Source: Psychromonas ingrahamii 37
Lineage (GTDB): Bacteria > Pseudomonadota > Gammaproteobacteria > Enterobacterales > Psychromonadaceae
NCBI RefSeq assembly: GCF_000015285.1
Contig: NC_008709.1
Span: 310,001 to 374,000, forward strand
Direction of reading: 5' to 3'
Length of the DNA: 64,000 bases
Shown piece by piece: positions 27,421 to 37,145 of the stretch. The position numbers and the translations under genes are program-made. Position 1 is the first letter of the stretch; the number at the start of each line of letters is the position of its first letter. The notes below the pieces were generated by a model. The model was not told the origin of the DNA. It did not search any database and saw nothing but the letters and a program-made list of their open reading frames with translations.

Positions 27421-27489
27421 CAGTCGGTTTTGATATAAATATCCGACTGCCCAATAAAAAAGGGCCATCCGTTTTCTGTATGGCCCTTT
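27421..27489. terminator. Shared bidirectional terminator of the convergent pair
   Basis: CAGTCGG...CCGACTG (27421-27449) is followed by AAAAAAGGGCCAT-ccgttttctgt-ATGGCCCTTT (27457-27489). The second stem has an A-run on one side and a T-run on the other, so it works in both directions. Confidence 0.8.
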
Positions 27490-27552
27490 GCTGTTTCAAC
27501 TTTCCCAGTTAAGTCTTCAGCCGATAAACCAGCGATCAGCAAAGGCGATAGA

Positions 27553-28977
27553 CTAAGACTTATTGATCTCTTCCTTCGAAGGTTCCAAATTTTCAAACGA
27601 GTGACGGGTTTCTGATTTGATGAGAAAACCTTCCTTCCTCAGCTTTGGATCACTGGCATTGTCCATTCTGAAGACGTTCTTGTCGACGCAACGGTGCAGT
27701 TGAATTTCCACATAAAAAGTTTCATTAGGTTTTATCAAATCATTAATATTAAGGCCATTCGCACGGTACTCAACAACATGATAGAACACGAATCCATCGG
27801 CGGGGCGTGCAATAACACGGAATCCTGTGAGTTTATTTTTGATCACCAGATCATAATCAACGTAATAAATAAGATGATTGGGGTGCGCCGCATTTTGTTG
27901 TCGATCGACAAAAAAGCCCTTGGTAAGCTTATTTGGATTGTGACTATCACCCCCCAAAAGTAACAGGTCGTAATCGTTAACCGGGTCGCCCTGATCATCT
28001 TTTATAATAAAGACTAGCATGACATAACGATGCGTTCCCTTCTGGCTTTCTTGAGTCAATATTTCCAATTCTTTGCCACGGTTAGTATAATCTGCTTGGT
28101 TATTGACGGTCAGGCATTTTAATATTTCCGTAACCTGGGGCTTGTTCTTTGATTTTGCAGACAGCACACTGCGCATAATTCCCTTGTCTTTACCGGAATG
28201 GCTGGCACCCGGGATAACACCGAAAGGAGCTAACGAGGGACGTTGTAATTCTCCCTCTACTTCAAGAAGTCGAGCCTTTTTTTCATCAGAGTCGTGAGCA
28301 ACCTTCTCTTCCACTAGCTTAATCATGCTGTAGTTGAGATTGGCACAGGCAACCCGAACAACCCCATCGGATCCCGCCTCTACCAAATAATTGTTAACAA
28401 AGTCATATAACTTTTTGTCAATCGTCTGCCCGGTTAGAACAAAAGGAAAAAACTTATTTTCAGCAGGTTTATATGTGAGGTAAGACTGTGCTAAAGCAAT
28501 CTGCTGATGACTGCCGAGCGACAACCAATCAAGAATCCGTTGCCCGGGCTCTACTCCGGAAAACCATGCTTTAATCCGCCCAACCCGTTGCTTGCCGAGG
28601 GCTGCCAGCGGGGAGCCATGATTGGCAGGTGCAAGCATGACCAGATGACGCAACGGCGATTGTGAAAGTAGGGAACCCATATAGAAGCGATTAAGCCATT
28701 CGCGCACAACGGGTCCACCCGTTGAGTGGGTAATGCACGAAAAATCAGCTATTCCACCAACGCCATTGGGTATCTGGTCATGCAATGCGTCGTGAAATGC
28801 CCGTGCAACATCAGCTACGCTGACTTCGTCGTTAAAACTAATATAACGGCCAAGCCAGATATGCTTGATCTCAATTTTAAGCTTGTACTGATCAGCCTGT
28901 TCTGCCAACGCCTCGGGCAATAAACCATAGGCACTGGTATCGACAACACTCCAACCATGAATAAAAATCACTAACAT
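27553..28977 (-). CDS. Alpha/beta hydrolase (lipase/phospholipase-like)
   Basis: 474 residues with GGAG 9 nt before the ATG. The N-terminal hydrolase domain starts with LVIFIHGWSVVDTSAYG (HGW oxyanion motif). The nucleophile elbow is CITHSTGGPVV, with Ser in an H-S-x-G context, followed by HLVMLAPANHGSPLAALGK, which is typical of lipases and of PGAP1-like esterases. There is no signal peptide. The C-terminal 200 residues (from about YVMLVFIIKDDQGDPV) look like a beta-rich domain of unknown role. It is convergent with the NDT/TIR-like gene. A membrane-lipid-degrading effector is one plausible reading, but a housekeeping esterase cannot be excluded. Confidence 0.75.
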   Translation of the reverse strand: MLVIFIHGWSVVDTSAYGLLPEALAEQADQYKLKIEIKHIWLGRYISFNDEVSVADVARAFHDALHDQIPNGVGGIADFSCITHSTGGPVVREWLNRFYMGSLLSQSPLRHLVMLAPANHGSPLAALGKQRVGRIKAWFSGVEPGQRILDWLSLGSHQQIALAQSYLTYKPAENKFFPFVLTGQTIDKKLYDFVNNYLVEAGSDGVVRVACANLNYSMIKLVEEKVAHDSDEKKARLLEVEGELQRPSLAPFGVIPGASHSGKDKGIMRSVLSAKSKNKPQVTEILKCLTVNNQADYTNRGKELEILTQESQKGTHRYVMLVFIIKDDQGDPVNDYDLLLLGGDSHNPNKLTKGFFVDRQQNAAHPNHLIYYVDYDLVIKNKLTGFRVIARPADGFVFYHVVEYRANGLNINDLIKPNETFYVEIQLHRCVDKNVFRMDNASDPKLRKEGFLIKSETRHSFENLEPSKEEINKS

Positions 28978-29695
28978 ACAAATTTCTCCTTCGTCCTTTT
29001 ATAGGGTGCCGTAATGATCCAATCTGGAAAGGTTTATTTTCCCTTCTATAATTTAATCAGTAACCCTATGATCAAATGTAGAAAATTTCTTGAAATAACC
29101 CGCACTGTGGCGCTTTTTGTTGGATCTGCTGAGAATAACCATTGCGTCTTCCATTTCTATTTAATCTTAGTTCCTTTCCTAAGTATTTCTATTATCCCAA
29201 GCTGGTACTTTCACAATTTAAAAAGTATTTCAGGCAGAAAGCAGATCTTGGTTCTCATACTTGATGACGGGGATAATGGCGGGTATTTTATTGGCTTTTC
29301 TGATTTTTTACTGATCAATCGAAGTGATAAATTGATTTAGCTTGGATTTGATAGGGCTGTAATGAAGTCACTATGAGATCTGACATTTTTATTATATTGG
29401 GAAAAACAAATCATTAGTGCTAATGGTCAGGTGCTGAATGCGATCGATAAAAGGTTTGTCCCCACTTTCTTCTCTTTTGCAGGGCTGGGGCATTATTATA
29501 TGTTTATTAAATAAAGGAGGGAATTGTGAAAATGTTCTTTTTTCGTAAAGCTTACGCATATCGAATAGGTATGAATCAGGAAGTGATTTTGCTTAATCAG
29601 CTGGTGGCTTTTATTTACCCATTATAATAAGTGGATTTAAGCCATTGTATTTATTTTTTCGAAGATATTATCACTTGGAATAAAGAGCTTGTTAA
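28978..29695. other. Gene-free interval
   Basis: A 108-codon frame on the plus strand (29014-29340) has no ribosome-binding site and no motif, so I do not call it. The rest is AT-rich, with nothing recognised. Confidence 0.4.
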
Positions 29696-31531
29696 TCAAG
29701 CAAGCTGTTCAACCCGGTTTCGGCCATTTTCTTTTGCCAGATAAAGTGCCTTATCGGCTCTTTTTAATGCTTCATCTAATGATTCGCTTTTTATATCTAT
29801 ACTAGTGACACCAAAACATGCGGTGATCTTTACCGGCTGGTTATCAATAATTATCTCTACTTTTTCGATGCCTAGTCTAAGCCGTTGCGCCAGTTCAGTT
29901 GCAATCTCCAGATCAGCATGGGGAATTATTACCGCAAACTCTTCTCCTCCTATCCGTCCAATGATATCCACATTACGTATCATCGCTTTTAATGTATTAG
30001 CAACGGATAACAGAGCATTATCACCAGCAGCATGACCATAGTTATCATTGATGGATTTGAAGTGATCGAGATCGATCATCATAATAGCCAGCGATGATTT
30101 ATAGCGTAAACTACGTTTAATTTCTACTGAACCACACTCAAAAAAGGCGCGACGATTTAACATGTTAGTTAGGGGATCGGTTCGTGCTAATAACTCTGCT
30201 CGATCTTTTGCTTGCTCCAGTTCTTCGGTACGTTCGGTGACAAGTTGCTCCAGTAGTTGCTGATCGTTTTTTAGATGCTCAATATGAATTAATTCAATTT
30301 CTTCTTTTTCGTTCCTGAGTTGGTTAAACCGGTCTGCAAGGGCAAAGGAAAGAAGAGCTGCTTCAATAGAAAAACACAGTCCAGTGGATAAATCAGAGTA
30401 TAGCGTTACTGGAATCATGCCGATATGCTGTAATACTGCCAAAATCATACCCAAAGACCAAATACTCCATCCCAAAATATAAAAACGGGCATATGACCTG
30501 CCTTTTAAATAGATGACCCAACCGATAACCGGGAAAAAAATAGAAGTTAACATGCTAAGAAGACCTAAAATAACGGCATAGTCACGATAACCTATTAAGC
30601 TGAAAAAAATGGAAAGTCCAGCTACAACAAATATTAATTGTAGTAGCCTGTCGATATTCACTGATTCAGTTGCAGTATTCAAAAATGAGCGGGTAAACTG
30701 AGTGGCCATTATCATCACTAAGGCAATGAAAAAAACAGGAGAAAAATCGCTAAACCAGTTTGAATTTGACCAGAGGTAGCGATAGCCAAATCCTTTATCA
30801 GTCAAGAAAGCTAAAAGTGCGCTAATAATGTATCCGCTATACCAAAGAAATTGGGGCAAGCGAGTGGAATAGCCAATAAATAGATTATAAAAAAACAGTA
30901 TTATGCCTAAACCAAACATGGCTCCAATAATAAAATATCGGTTTGCATAATACTGACTATATTCTTTTACTGTCCATAGTCGAATCTGTGTTTCAGCTTG
31001 GCCTGCTTGTTCATAAGAAAAATGAATCAATAATTGTTGTTCAGCCTTTACAGCGGTAGTTATTTCAAAGACATTGTTTTCAGATGCAAAAGCACGTTGT
31101 GTAAAGGGGATATGATCGCCGGCATAAAATTTTTTTTCTCCGTTAATATATAAGTTCACATGATCCCATTGCTGATGAACTATCTCTAGTAACCATAACA
31201 AATCTGTATCGTCAGTATTTCTCACTATTATTTTAAGCCAGTAGTCTGAGGAACTGATACCAAAACTACTTTTTCCATTAGGCAGGGGCTGAAATTTTGA
31301 GAATAAGGGGGCTGATTGTAATTGATCAATGTTATAACTTTTTTCTGGGTCTTCTAAATAATAAATACTTAAATCAGTGCTTTGTCCTTGCATCACTTGC
31401 TTTAGGCTAATAGTTGATTCAGCAAGAGAAAAGCGAGTAGACAGCAAGAAAAATAACAAAACCAGCAAAGATGTAAATAGGAATGTTAACGTACGATAGG
31501 CTGGTTTTGTAGAATTTTTATGATAAGGCAT
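29696..31531 (-). CDS. Diguanylate cyclase with 7TMR-DISM sensor
   Basis: 611 residues. An N-terminal membrane anchor/signal is followed by a periplasmic 7TMR-DISMED2 domain (ISLKQVMQG to SDYWLKIIVRNTD). Next are seven transmembrane helices (from about FIIGAMFGLGIILFFYN), a short coiled coil (LLEQLVTERTEELEQAKDR) and a GGDEF domain. The active site is GRIGGEEFAVIIPH, so it should make cyclic di-GMP. The inhibitory site RNVD lies exactly five residues before GGEEF, so product inhibition should be intact. 7TMR-DISM domains are thought to bind carbohydrates or other small ligands. It stands alone. Confidence 0.92.
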   Translation of the reverse strand: MPYHKNSTKPAYRTLTFLFTSLLVLLFFLLSTRFSLAESTISLKQVMQGQSTDLSIYYLEDPEKSYNIDQLQSAPLFSKFQPLPNGKSSFGISSSDYWLKIIVRNTDDTDLLWLLEIVHQQWDHVNLYINGEKKFYAGDHIPFTQRAFASENNVFEITTAVKAEQQLLIHFSYEQAGQAETQIRLWTVKEYSQYYANRYFIIGAMFGLGIILFFYNLFIGYSTRLPQFLWYSGYIISALLAFLTDKGFGYRYLWSNSNWFSDFSPVFFIALVMIMATQFTRSFLNTATESVNIDRLLQLIFVVAGLSIFFSLIGYRDYAVILGLLSMLTSIFFPVIGWVIYLKGRSYARFYILGWSIWSLGMILAVLQHIGMIPVTLYSDLSTGLCFSIEAALLSFALADRFNQLRNEKEEIELIHIEHLKNDQQLLEQLVTERTEELEQAKDRAELLARTDPLTNMLNRRAFFECGSVEIKRSLRYKSSLAIMMIDLDHFKSINDNYGHAAGDNALLSVANTLKAMIRNVDIIGRIGGEEFAVIIPHADLEIATELAQRLRLGIEKVEIIIDNQPVKITACFGVTSIDIKSESLDEALKRADKALYLAKENGRNRVEQLA

Positions 31532-31726
31532 TAGATAAATACTCCTTATTTTATGAAAAAAGACAAATCAACCCATTGCAAAAAATGATAAATTTTAATT
31601 AAAATCTTCTTAAACATAGCATCCTTCTATTCAAATAATAAGTGAATAATCTGAATAGATATAAAAGCGATCAGCTGGCTATATGCTAAGCGCTTAGGGC
31701 GATTCTCTAATAATGAGCTTCACTAA
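31532..31726. other. Upstream region of the diguanylate cyclase gene
   Basis: AT-rich; holds the promoter of the minus-strand gene but no distinct element that I can see. Confidence 0.3.
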
Positions 31727-31819
31727 GATAGTCTGAGTCTTGCCAAATTGGGCCGCGATAAATACGCAATCAGTAAAGAATTGAGTTGCAGTCGCCCAAC
31801 TGTTTATAAAGTGCATTGA
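31727..31819 (+). pseudogene. Relic of a serine recombinase C-terminus
   Basis: The frame reads LAKLGRDKYAISKELSCSRP and then TVYKVH before TGA, nearly the same as the last 25 residues of the recombinase at 4355-4894 (GRNKHAISKELGCSRTTVYKV). The catalytic domain is missing. It shows that a related recombinase element once lay here. Confidence 0.85.
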
Positions 31820-31933
31820 ATAATGAAGGCTCTGACCACGTCAGACATTGTCTAAATATTAAAGCTATGTGTAAAGTTCAATATAAACACGACAGCATTC
31901 CTTTTAAATAAAAATTAACCCGTCACTGATCTC

Positions 31934-32445
31934 ATGAGTAACAGCTTTAAGTGGGGTGCAGGCTTTAATGCTTGCCAGAATGAAGCGTCCGTTAAAAATA
32001 GAGGGTCACGTTTATTTACCGGCAAGCTTAGCTCGTTGATTATCTCTAAACCAACGTCAGGAAAACATTACGTTTTACTGCTTGTTAAAGAAGACTTTAA
32101 ACTGCTACCAGCGGTTAACAAAACAGTTTGGATTGATGTTGGCATTAAAGATTTAGCCATTTGCTCTGACGACACCAAATTTAACAACCCTCGTCTAACG
32201 GTAAAGTATGCAGCAAAGTTAGCGAAGGCCTCACGCAGGTTAGCCAAAATAAAGAAAGGATCTAATTATTTCAACAAGCAGAAAGAAGCTGGTTATTGCT
32301 TAAATCCACAAAAAAATAACCCACTCACGCAAAGATTTTACCCACAAGATGACCTCAAAACTTATAAACAAAAACAAAATGATCGGTATTGAGTCATTAA
32401 AAGTCAAAAACAGGGTTAAGAACCTTAAAATTTCTCCTCCTTAGT
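31934..32445 (+). pseudogene. TnpB (IS200/IS605 OrfB) relic
   Basis: The first frame (to 32392) contains GKHYVLLLVKEDFKLLPAVN and WIDVGIKDLAICSDDTKF, the RuvC-I part of TnpB (GIDVGLKDF with the catalytic Asp), then ASRRLAKIKKGS. A frameshift near 32350 moves the reading into TSKLINKNKMIGIESLKVKN and RVKNLKISP, the RuvC-II region, where the IGIESL glutamate is kept. The N-terminus and the zinc-finger/RuvC-III end are missing, so it is inactive. No TnpA is nearby. Confidence 0.85.
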
Positions 32446-33184
32446 TAGCGGCAGATGCTTTATTGCAATTATTTTCTTCTGATAAAAAACCAGCTATTAG
32501 TGCGTAGATGCAGTTCTTGGAAGAGGGCGTAAATGCAACAATACCAAGAAAAATTCAAGTGCCGTGATGCGGCTATAATATTTGCATATTAAAAGCATGT
32601 GGAGAGTATTTTGGATTTTCATTATTACCGATTGAGCAGTATTGTGGCAAAAGGCAATGCCTGACACTTTAATTTCTTTCTCAACGCTTAATTTTCAGAA
32701 AATTTTACAATTTGCATATGGAGGTCAGCAATAAAATGTAAAAGAGCCAATTTCACCCATATTTCACCATCAATTATCTAATAAAAATTCACTCATTTGC
32801 ATTTTTTTAAACTCCTTAAAATAATTTATAGAGTTAAAAATAGCGTTAATAAAAAAAGGCTTGCTAAGTGAATTTTAATGGCAAAAACAATGCTCTCAAT
32901 CACAAAAACAAAGCTGTAGCCCGCTTCTGTGATGGAGCGCCCAATTTTAATTCGATAAAGTATGATCCAGCTCTTTGTCTCAGGGTACTAAAATAATGTA
33001 TTTAACATGGCTTTAACATACCATAGCAGCGTGCTTATTTGATAAGAAAATTATTGTTTAAGCCATAAGATAAGTGAATAAAAGTGAATGCTTATTCTTT
33101 GTTTAATGAATGTTTAAATTAAATACCAAAAGTAAGTGTTTACTTTAAATCTCTTCCTCATTAAGACCATTAAGGAGAATGACA
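32446..33184. other. Gene-free interval before the symporter genes
   Basis: May include decayed IS605 right-end sequence just after the TnpB relic. The last 150 bp are very AT-rich and must hold the promoter of the DUF4212 gene. No confident site. Confidence 0.35.
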
Positions 33185-33451
33185 GTGAGTTTTGAAGACA
33201 AAAGTAAAGCAGATCAATATTGGCAGGAGAATATTAATTTAGTCATCAGACTATTAATTATTTGGGCCGTCGTTTCCTTTGGCTTTGGTATTTTGCTCGT
33301 AGATGTACTAAATGAAGTCACCTTTATGGGATTCAAATTAGGTTTCTGGTTTGCACAACAGGGCGCGATATATGTGTTTCTTTTCTTGATTTTTTATTAT
33401 AGAGCAAAAGCAAACAAACTCGATGAAAAATACGGTGTTCAAGAAGACTAA
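33185..33451 (+). CDS. DUF4212 small subunit of the sodium:solute symporter
   Basis: 88 residues from GTG 33185: AAGGAG lies 7 nt before this GTG but only 1-2 nt before the ATG at 33179, so GTG is preferred. It begins MSFEDKSKADQYWQENI, the usual DUF4212 start, and has two transmembrane helices (LLIIWAVVSFGFGILLV and FWFAQQGAIYVFLFLIFYY). The family is encoded directly before acetate-type symporters and is thought to form a complex with them. The symporter starts 11 bp downstream. Confidence 0.9.
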   Translation: MSFEDKSKADQYWQENINLVIRLLIIWAVVSFGFGILLVDVLNEVTFMGFKLGFWFAQQGAIYVFLFLIFYYRAKANKLDEKYGVQED

Positions 33452-33462
33452 GGATTAGCATA

Positions 33463-35181
33463 ATGGATGTTCAAACTTTAACTTATACAATTGTAGGCAT
33501 GACGTTTGCCCTTTATATTGTTATTGCAATATGGAGCCGAGCAGGCTCTACTAAAGAATTTTACGTAGCAGGCGGCGGTGTACACCCCATTGTCAACGGC
33601 ATGGCGACAGCAGCAGACTGGATGTCTGCAGCATCATTCATCTCATTAGCAGGTATCGTTTCATTTGTTGGTTATGATGGTTCGGTATATATAATGGGCT
33701 GGACCGGTGGTTATGTATTACTTGCACTCCTAATGGCGCCTTACTTACGTAAATTTGGTAAATTTACTGTGCCTGACTTTGTTGGTGATCGCTACTACTC
33801 TCAAACTGCGCGTACTGTCGCTGTTATATGTGCACTTGTGGTCAGTTTCACTTATATTGCAGGCCAAATGCGTGGTACAGGTGTTGTATTTTCACGTTTC
33901 TTGGAAGTAGATATTGATACTGGTGTTTATATCGGTATGGCCGTTGTTTTCTTCTACTCTGTATTAGGTGGTATGAAAGGCATCACTTATACGCAAGTTG
34001 CTCAATACTGTGTAATGATTTTTGCATTCATGGTGCCAGCTATTTTCTTATCAATCATGATGACCGGCCATGTGTTCCCACAGATTGGTTTCGGTTCTGA
34101 ATTACTTGATGCCGCTGGTAATAATTCAGGCGTATATCTGCTTGATAAATTAGATGGATTGTCTACCCAACTCGGTTTTGCCGAATATACAGTCGGTACA
34201 AAAGATACGATTGATGTGTTCTTCATCTGTGGTGCATTAATGTTTGGTACTGCCGGTTTACCGCATGTTATCGTACGTTTCTTTACCGTTCCACGGGTTA
34301 AAGATGCACGTACTTCTGCAGGTTGGACATTAGTATTTATTGCCATTCTGTACACTACCATTCCTGCCTTAGCCGCTTTCTCTCGTGTAAATATGATTGA
34401 AACAATCAATGGCCCCGAAGGGAAAGGTGTTTCTCATGCAGAAGCGCCAAGCTGGATCAATAGCTGGGAAAAAACCGGTTTGATCGCATGGGATGATAAA
34501 AACGGCGATGGTAAAATGTATTATGCTAAAGGCGAAGCTAATGAGATGAAGATCGATCGCGATATCATCGTATTAGCAACACCTGAAATAGCTAACTTAC
34601 CAGCTTGGGTTATCGCATTGATCGCTGCCGGTGGTTTAGCTGCTGCACTGTCAACCTCTGCCGGATTATTACTGGTTATCTCAACTTCTGTTTCACATGA
34701 TTTACTGAAGAAAAATATGATGCCGGATATCTCCGATAAGAGGGAGTTACTGTATGCACGAATGGCAGCTGGTGTAGGTGTCCTTATTGCAGGTTACTTT
34801 GGTGTTAACCCTCCAGGTTTTGTAGCCGCAGTGGTTGCCATCGCGTTCGGGCTTGCCGCATCGTCTTTATTCCCTGCAATAACAATGGGTATCTTCTCTA
34901 AGAAGATGAATAAAGAAGGCGCTATTTCAGGTATGGCTGCAGGTTTACTGTTTTCAATAGCTTATATTGTTTACTTTAAATTTGTAAATCCAGCTGGGAA
35001 CATTTCTGAGAACTGGTTATTTGGTATTTCACCAGAAGGTATCGGTTTAGTGGGTATGTGTCTTAACTTTATTGTTGCTATCATTGTTTGTCGCATGACA
35101 GCACCAGTACCTCAAGATGTACAAGATATGGTTGAAGCCATTCGTTTCCCTAAAGGATCAGGTGAAGCATCAGATCATTAA
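33463..35181 (+). CDS. Sodium:solute symporter (ActP-like, acetate/organic acid)
   Basis: 572 residues with about 13 transmembrane helices. SSS-family features: STKEFYVAGGGVHPIVNGMATAADWMSAASF (helix 1-2), GYVLLALLMAPYLRKFGKFTVPDF and ALSTSAGLLLVISTSVSHDL. The subfamily paired with DUF4212 has a longer loop between helices (about residues 305-370), seen here. The substrate is probably acetate or another short carboxylate, but cannot be fixed from sequence. It is followed by a terminator and then the CBS/DUF294 gene, a neighbourhood seen in many marine gammaproteobacteria. Confidence 0.9.
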   Translation: MDVQTLTYTIVGMTFALYIVIAIWSRAGSTKEFYVAGGGVHPIVNGMATAADWMSAASFISLAGIVSFVGYDGSVYIMGWTGGYVLLALLMAPYLRKFGKFTVPDFVGDRYYSQTARTVAVICALVVSFTYIAGQMRGTGVVFSRFLEVDIDTGVYIGMAVVFFYSVLGGMKGITYTQVAQYCVMIFAFMVPAIFLSIMMTGHVFPQIGFGSELLDAAGNNSGVYLLDKLDGLSTQLGFAEYTVGTKDTIDVFFICGALMFGTAGLPHVIVRFFTVPRVKDARTSAGWTLVFIAILYTTIPALAAFSRVNMIETINGPEGKGVSHAEAPSWINSWEKTGLIAWDDKNGDGKMYYAKGEANEMKIDRDIIVLATPEIANLPAWVIALIAAGGLAAALSTSAGLLLVISTSVSHDLLKKNMMPDISDKRELLYARMAAGVGVLIAGYFGVNPPGFVAAVVAIAFGLAASSLFPAITMGIFSKKMNKEGAISGMAAGLLFSIAYIVYFKFVNPAGNISENWLFGISPEGIGLVGMCLNFIVAIIVCRMTAPVPQDVQDMVEAIRFPKGSGEASDH

Positions 35182-35200
35182 TATAATGATGTAATTAAAA

Positions 35201-35223
35201 AAAGCGCTTCGGCGCTTTTTTTT
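35201..35223 (+). terminator. Terminator of the symporter operon
   Basis: AAAGCGC-ttcg-GCGCTTTTT: a stable UUCG-capped stem followed by eight T residues. Confidence 0.9.
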
Positions 35224-35300
35224 AATGCTTTTTTAGCCACATATCTATACTCGCAATACCCTCACCACCCTAAAAACCCTCAACCTATAGTCAGGTGCAT

Positions 35301-37145
35301 ATGGATAATAGTGAATTACAGCCAATTGTTGATTTCATGGGTAAATTAGCCCCTTTTGATTCATTGCCTGAACATATCATCAAGCAATGCTGCCAAATAT
35401 TAACTATTGCCTATTACAGTAAACAACAGAAATTAGTATCAGTAGACAGTAATGCTCCACAACTCTATATTGTTCGCAGTGGTGCTTTTGAAGTAACGAC
35501 GGAAGATGGAGAACTAATTGATAGAGTGGGTGAAGGCCAATACTTTGGATTTAGCGGTTTGCTATCGGGAGAAAAAGTTGTTAACCAAATACATATTTTA
35601 GAAGATGGTTTGGTTTATCACCTGCCTGCTAAAATGTTCGACCAACTACGTGCCAACAGCCATTCGTTTGATCGTTTCTTTAATCAAGCCTTTGCCAAAC
35701 GTTTACGTAATCAAGGCACACTTCAACATGATAATATTAGCACTGCGCGTATTACTCATATAATGTCTAAAGATCTTACCACGATCACAGCTGATGCGAG
35801 TATTCATCAAGCAGCACTTTTAATGTCTAAAAAGCGTCTTTCCTCTCTGGTGGTGGTCGATCAAGAAAAACTGTGTGGTATCTTAACCGATCGTGATTTA
35901 CGCAATCGCGTGTTAGCAAAAGGACTCAATGGCGATCTATTAGTAGGACAAATAATGACGAAGGATCCCGTTATCATCGAACCTAATGCATTGATGTTTG
36001 AAGCCATGTTAAAAATGAGCGAAAATAATATCCATCATTTACCTGTGGTGCGTGAAGGCAGACCAATAGGGATCATTACCAGCACTGACTTGATCCGCAG
36101 TCAAAGCTCTCAACCATTGTTGTTAATTGGTCAAATAGAGCGCCAAAATAGTTTAGAAGCGCTTATTAAAGTTAGCCAAAAAATACCTGATCTACTACAC
36201 AATTTAATCAGCAGCGATGCTAAAGCTATTGAAATTGGACGGATTCTTACCTCAGTCACCGACTCATTAACACGGCGTTTAATTACCTTAAAACAGAAAC
36301 AATTAGGTCCGGCGCCAATGGGATTTTGTTGGTTAGCTTTTGGATCACAAGGCCGCCAGGATCAAATGGCAGGCTCTGATCAAGATAACGCATTGATCTT
36401 AGCAAGAGACACCACAGCGGCAGAAAAAGACTACTTTAAACAATTGTCAGAGTATGTATGCAGTGCTTTAAATGAGTGCGGCTTTCCATTTTGCCCGGGT
36501 AATATCATGGCTCAAAATCCGCAATGGCAATTAACATTACAGCAATGGCAACAACAGTTTTCAAGTTGGGTTAAAACGCCAAAACCGAGTGCATTATTAA
36601 ACGCGACTATCTTTTTTGATATGCGTGGAGTATTTGGTGATTTAGCATTATTTAACACTCTGCAATTAAGCGTATTAAAAAATACCAAAAATAACGATAT
36701 ATTTATCGCTGCGCTTAGCCAGAACGCCCTGCAATCAACACCACCAATCGGTTTTTTCCGCAGCTTTGTTATTGAACGCGATGGCAGTGAAGTAAAAGGA
36801 ATAGACTTAAAACATAAAGGCAATGCATTAATCAATGATATTGTCAGGATCTATGCGCTAGCAGCAGGTATCAAGGAAGTAAATACGACTAAACGCCTTG
36901 AAAGTTTAATGGCCAAATCTAAGATAGATAAAGATATTGCAATGAGTTTGTTAGATTCCTGGGAGTTTATCGCCCATAAACGGCTTATCAATCAGGGGCG
37001 GCAATTTAACAATACGGAGCCGGTCTCTAACTATATTTTACCCGACAGCCTCTCTTCATTGGTGCGTCATCAGCTAAAGGATGCCTTTAAAGTTATCCAT
37101 GAAGCACAAGACACCGTTAGGCTAAAATTCTTAAGGCAATTTTGA
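35301..37145 (+). CDS. cNMP-binding / CBS-pair / DUF294 nucleotidyltransferase-like regulator
   Basis: 614 residues from ATG 35301 (AGG 5 nt upstream); GTG 35295 is in frame but less well placed. Order: cyclic-nucleotide-binding fold (about 10-125), two CBS domains (about 150-265, LCGILTDRDLRNRVLA and IGIITSTDLIRSQ), then DUF294 with the nucleotidyltransferase signature FGSQGRQDQMAGSDQDNALI, and the DUF294 C-terminal helical domain. It resembles GlnD-type protein-modifying enzymes and may regulate the adjacent symporter or acetate metabolism (inference). Overlaps the exonuclease gene by 1 nt. Confidence 0.9.
   Translation: MDNSELQPIVDFMGKLAPFDSLPEHIIKQCCQILTIAYYSKQQKLVSVDSNAPQLYIVRSGAFEVTTEDGELIDRVGEGQYFGFSGLLSGEKVVNQIHILEDGLVYHLPAKMFDQLRANSHSFDRFFNQAFAKRLRNQGTLQHDNISTARITHIMSKDLTTITADASIHQAALLMSKKRLSSLVVVDQEKLCGILTDRDLRNRVLAKGLNGDLLVGQIMTKDPVIIEPNALMFEAMLKMSENNIHHLPVVREGRPIGIITSTDLIRSQSSQPLLLIGQIERQNSLEALIKVSQKIPDLLHNLISSDAKAIEIGRILTSVTDSLTRRLITLKQKQLGPAPMGFCWLAFGSQGRQDQMAGSDQDNALILARDTTAAEKDYFKQLSEYVCSALNECGFPFCPGNIMAQNPQWQLTLQQWQQQFSSWVKTPKPSALLNATIFFDMRGVFGDLALFNTLQLSVLKNTKNNDIFIAALSQNALQSTPPIGFFRSFVIERDGSEVKGIDLKHKGNALINDIVRIYALAAGIKEVNTTKRLESLMAKSKIDKDIAMSLLDSWEFIAHKRLINQGRQFNNTEPVSNYILPDSLSSLVRHQLKDAFKVIHEAQDTVRLKFLRQF

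Noticed and set aside
29014..29340. 108-codon frame on the plus strand upstream of the hydrolase gene
   Set aside because: No start context, no motif, and the low-complexity AT-rich setting makes chance likely.
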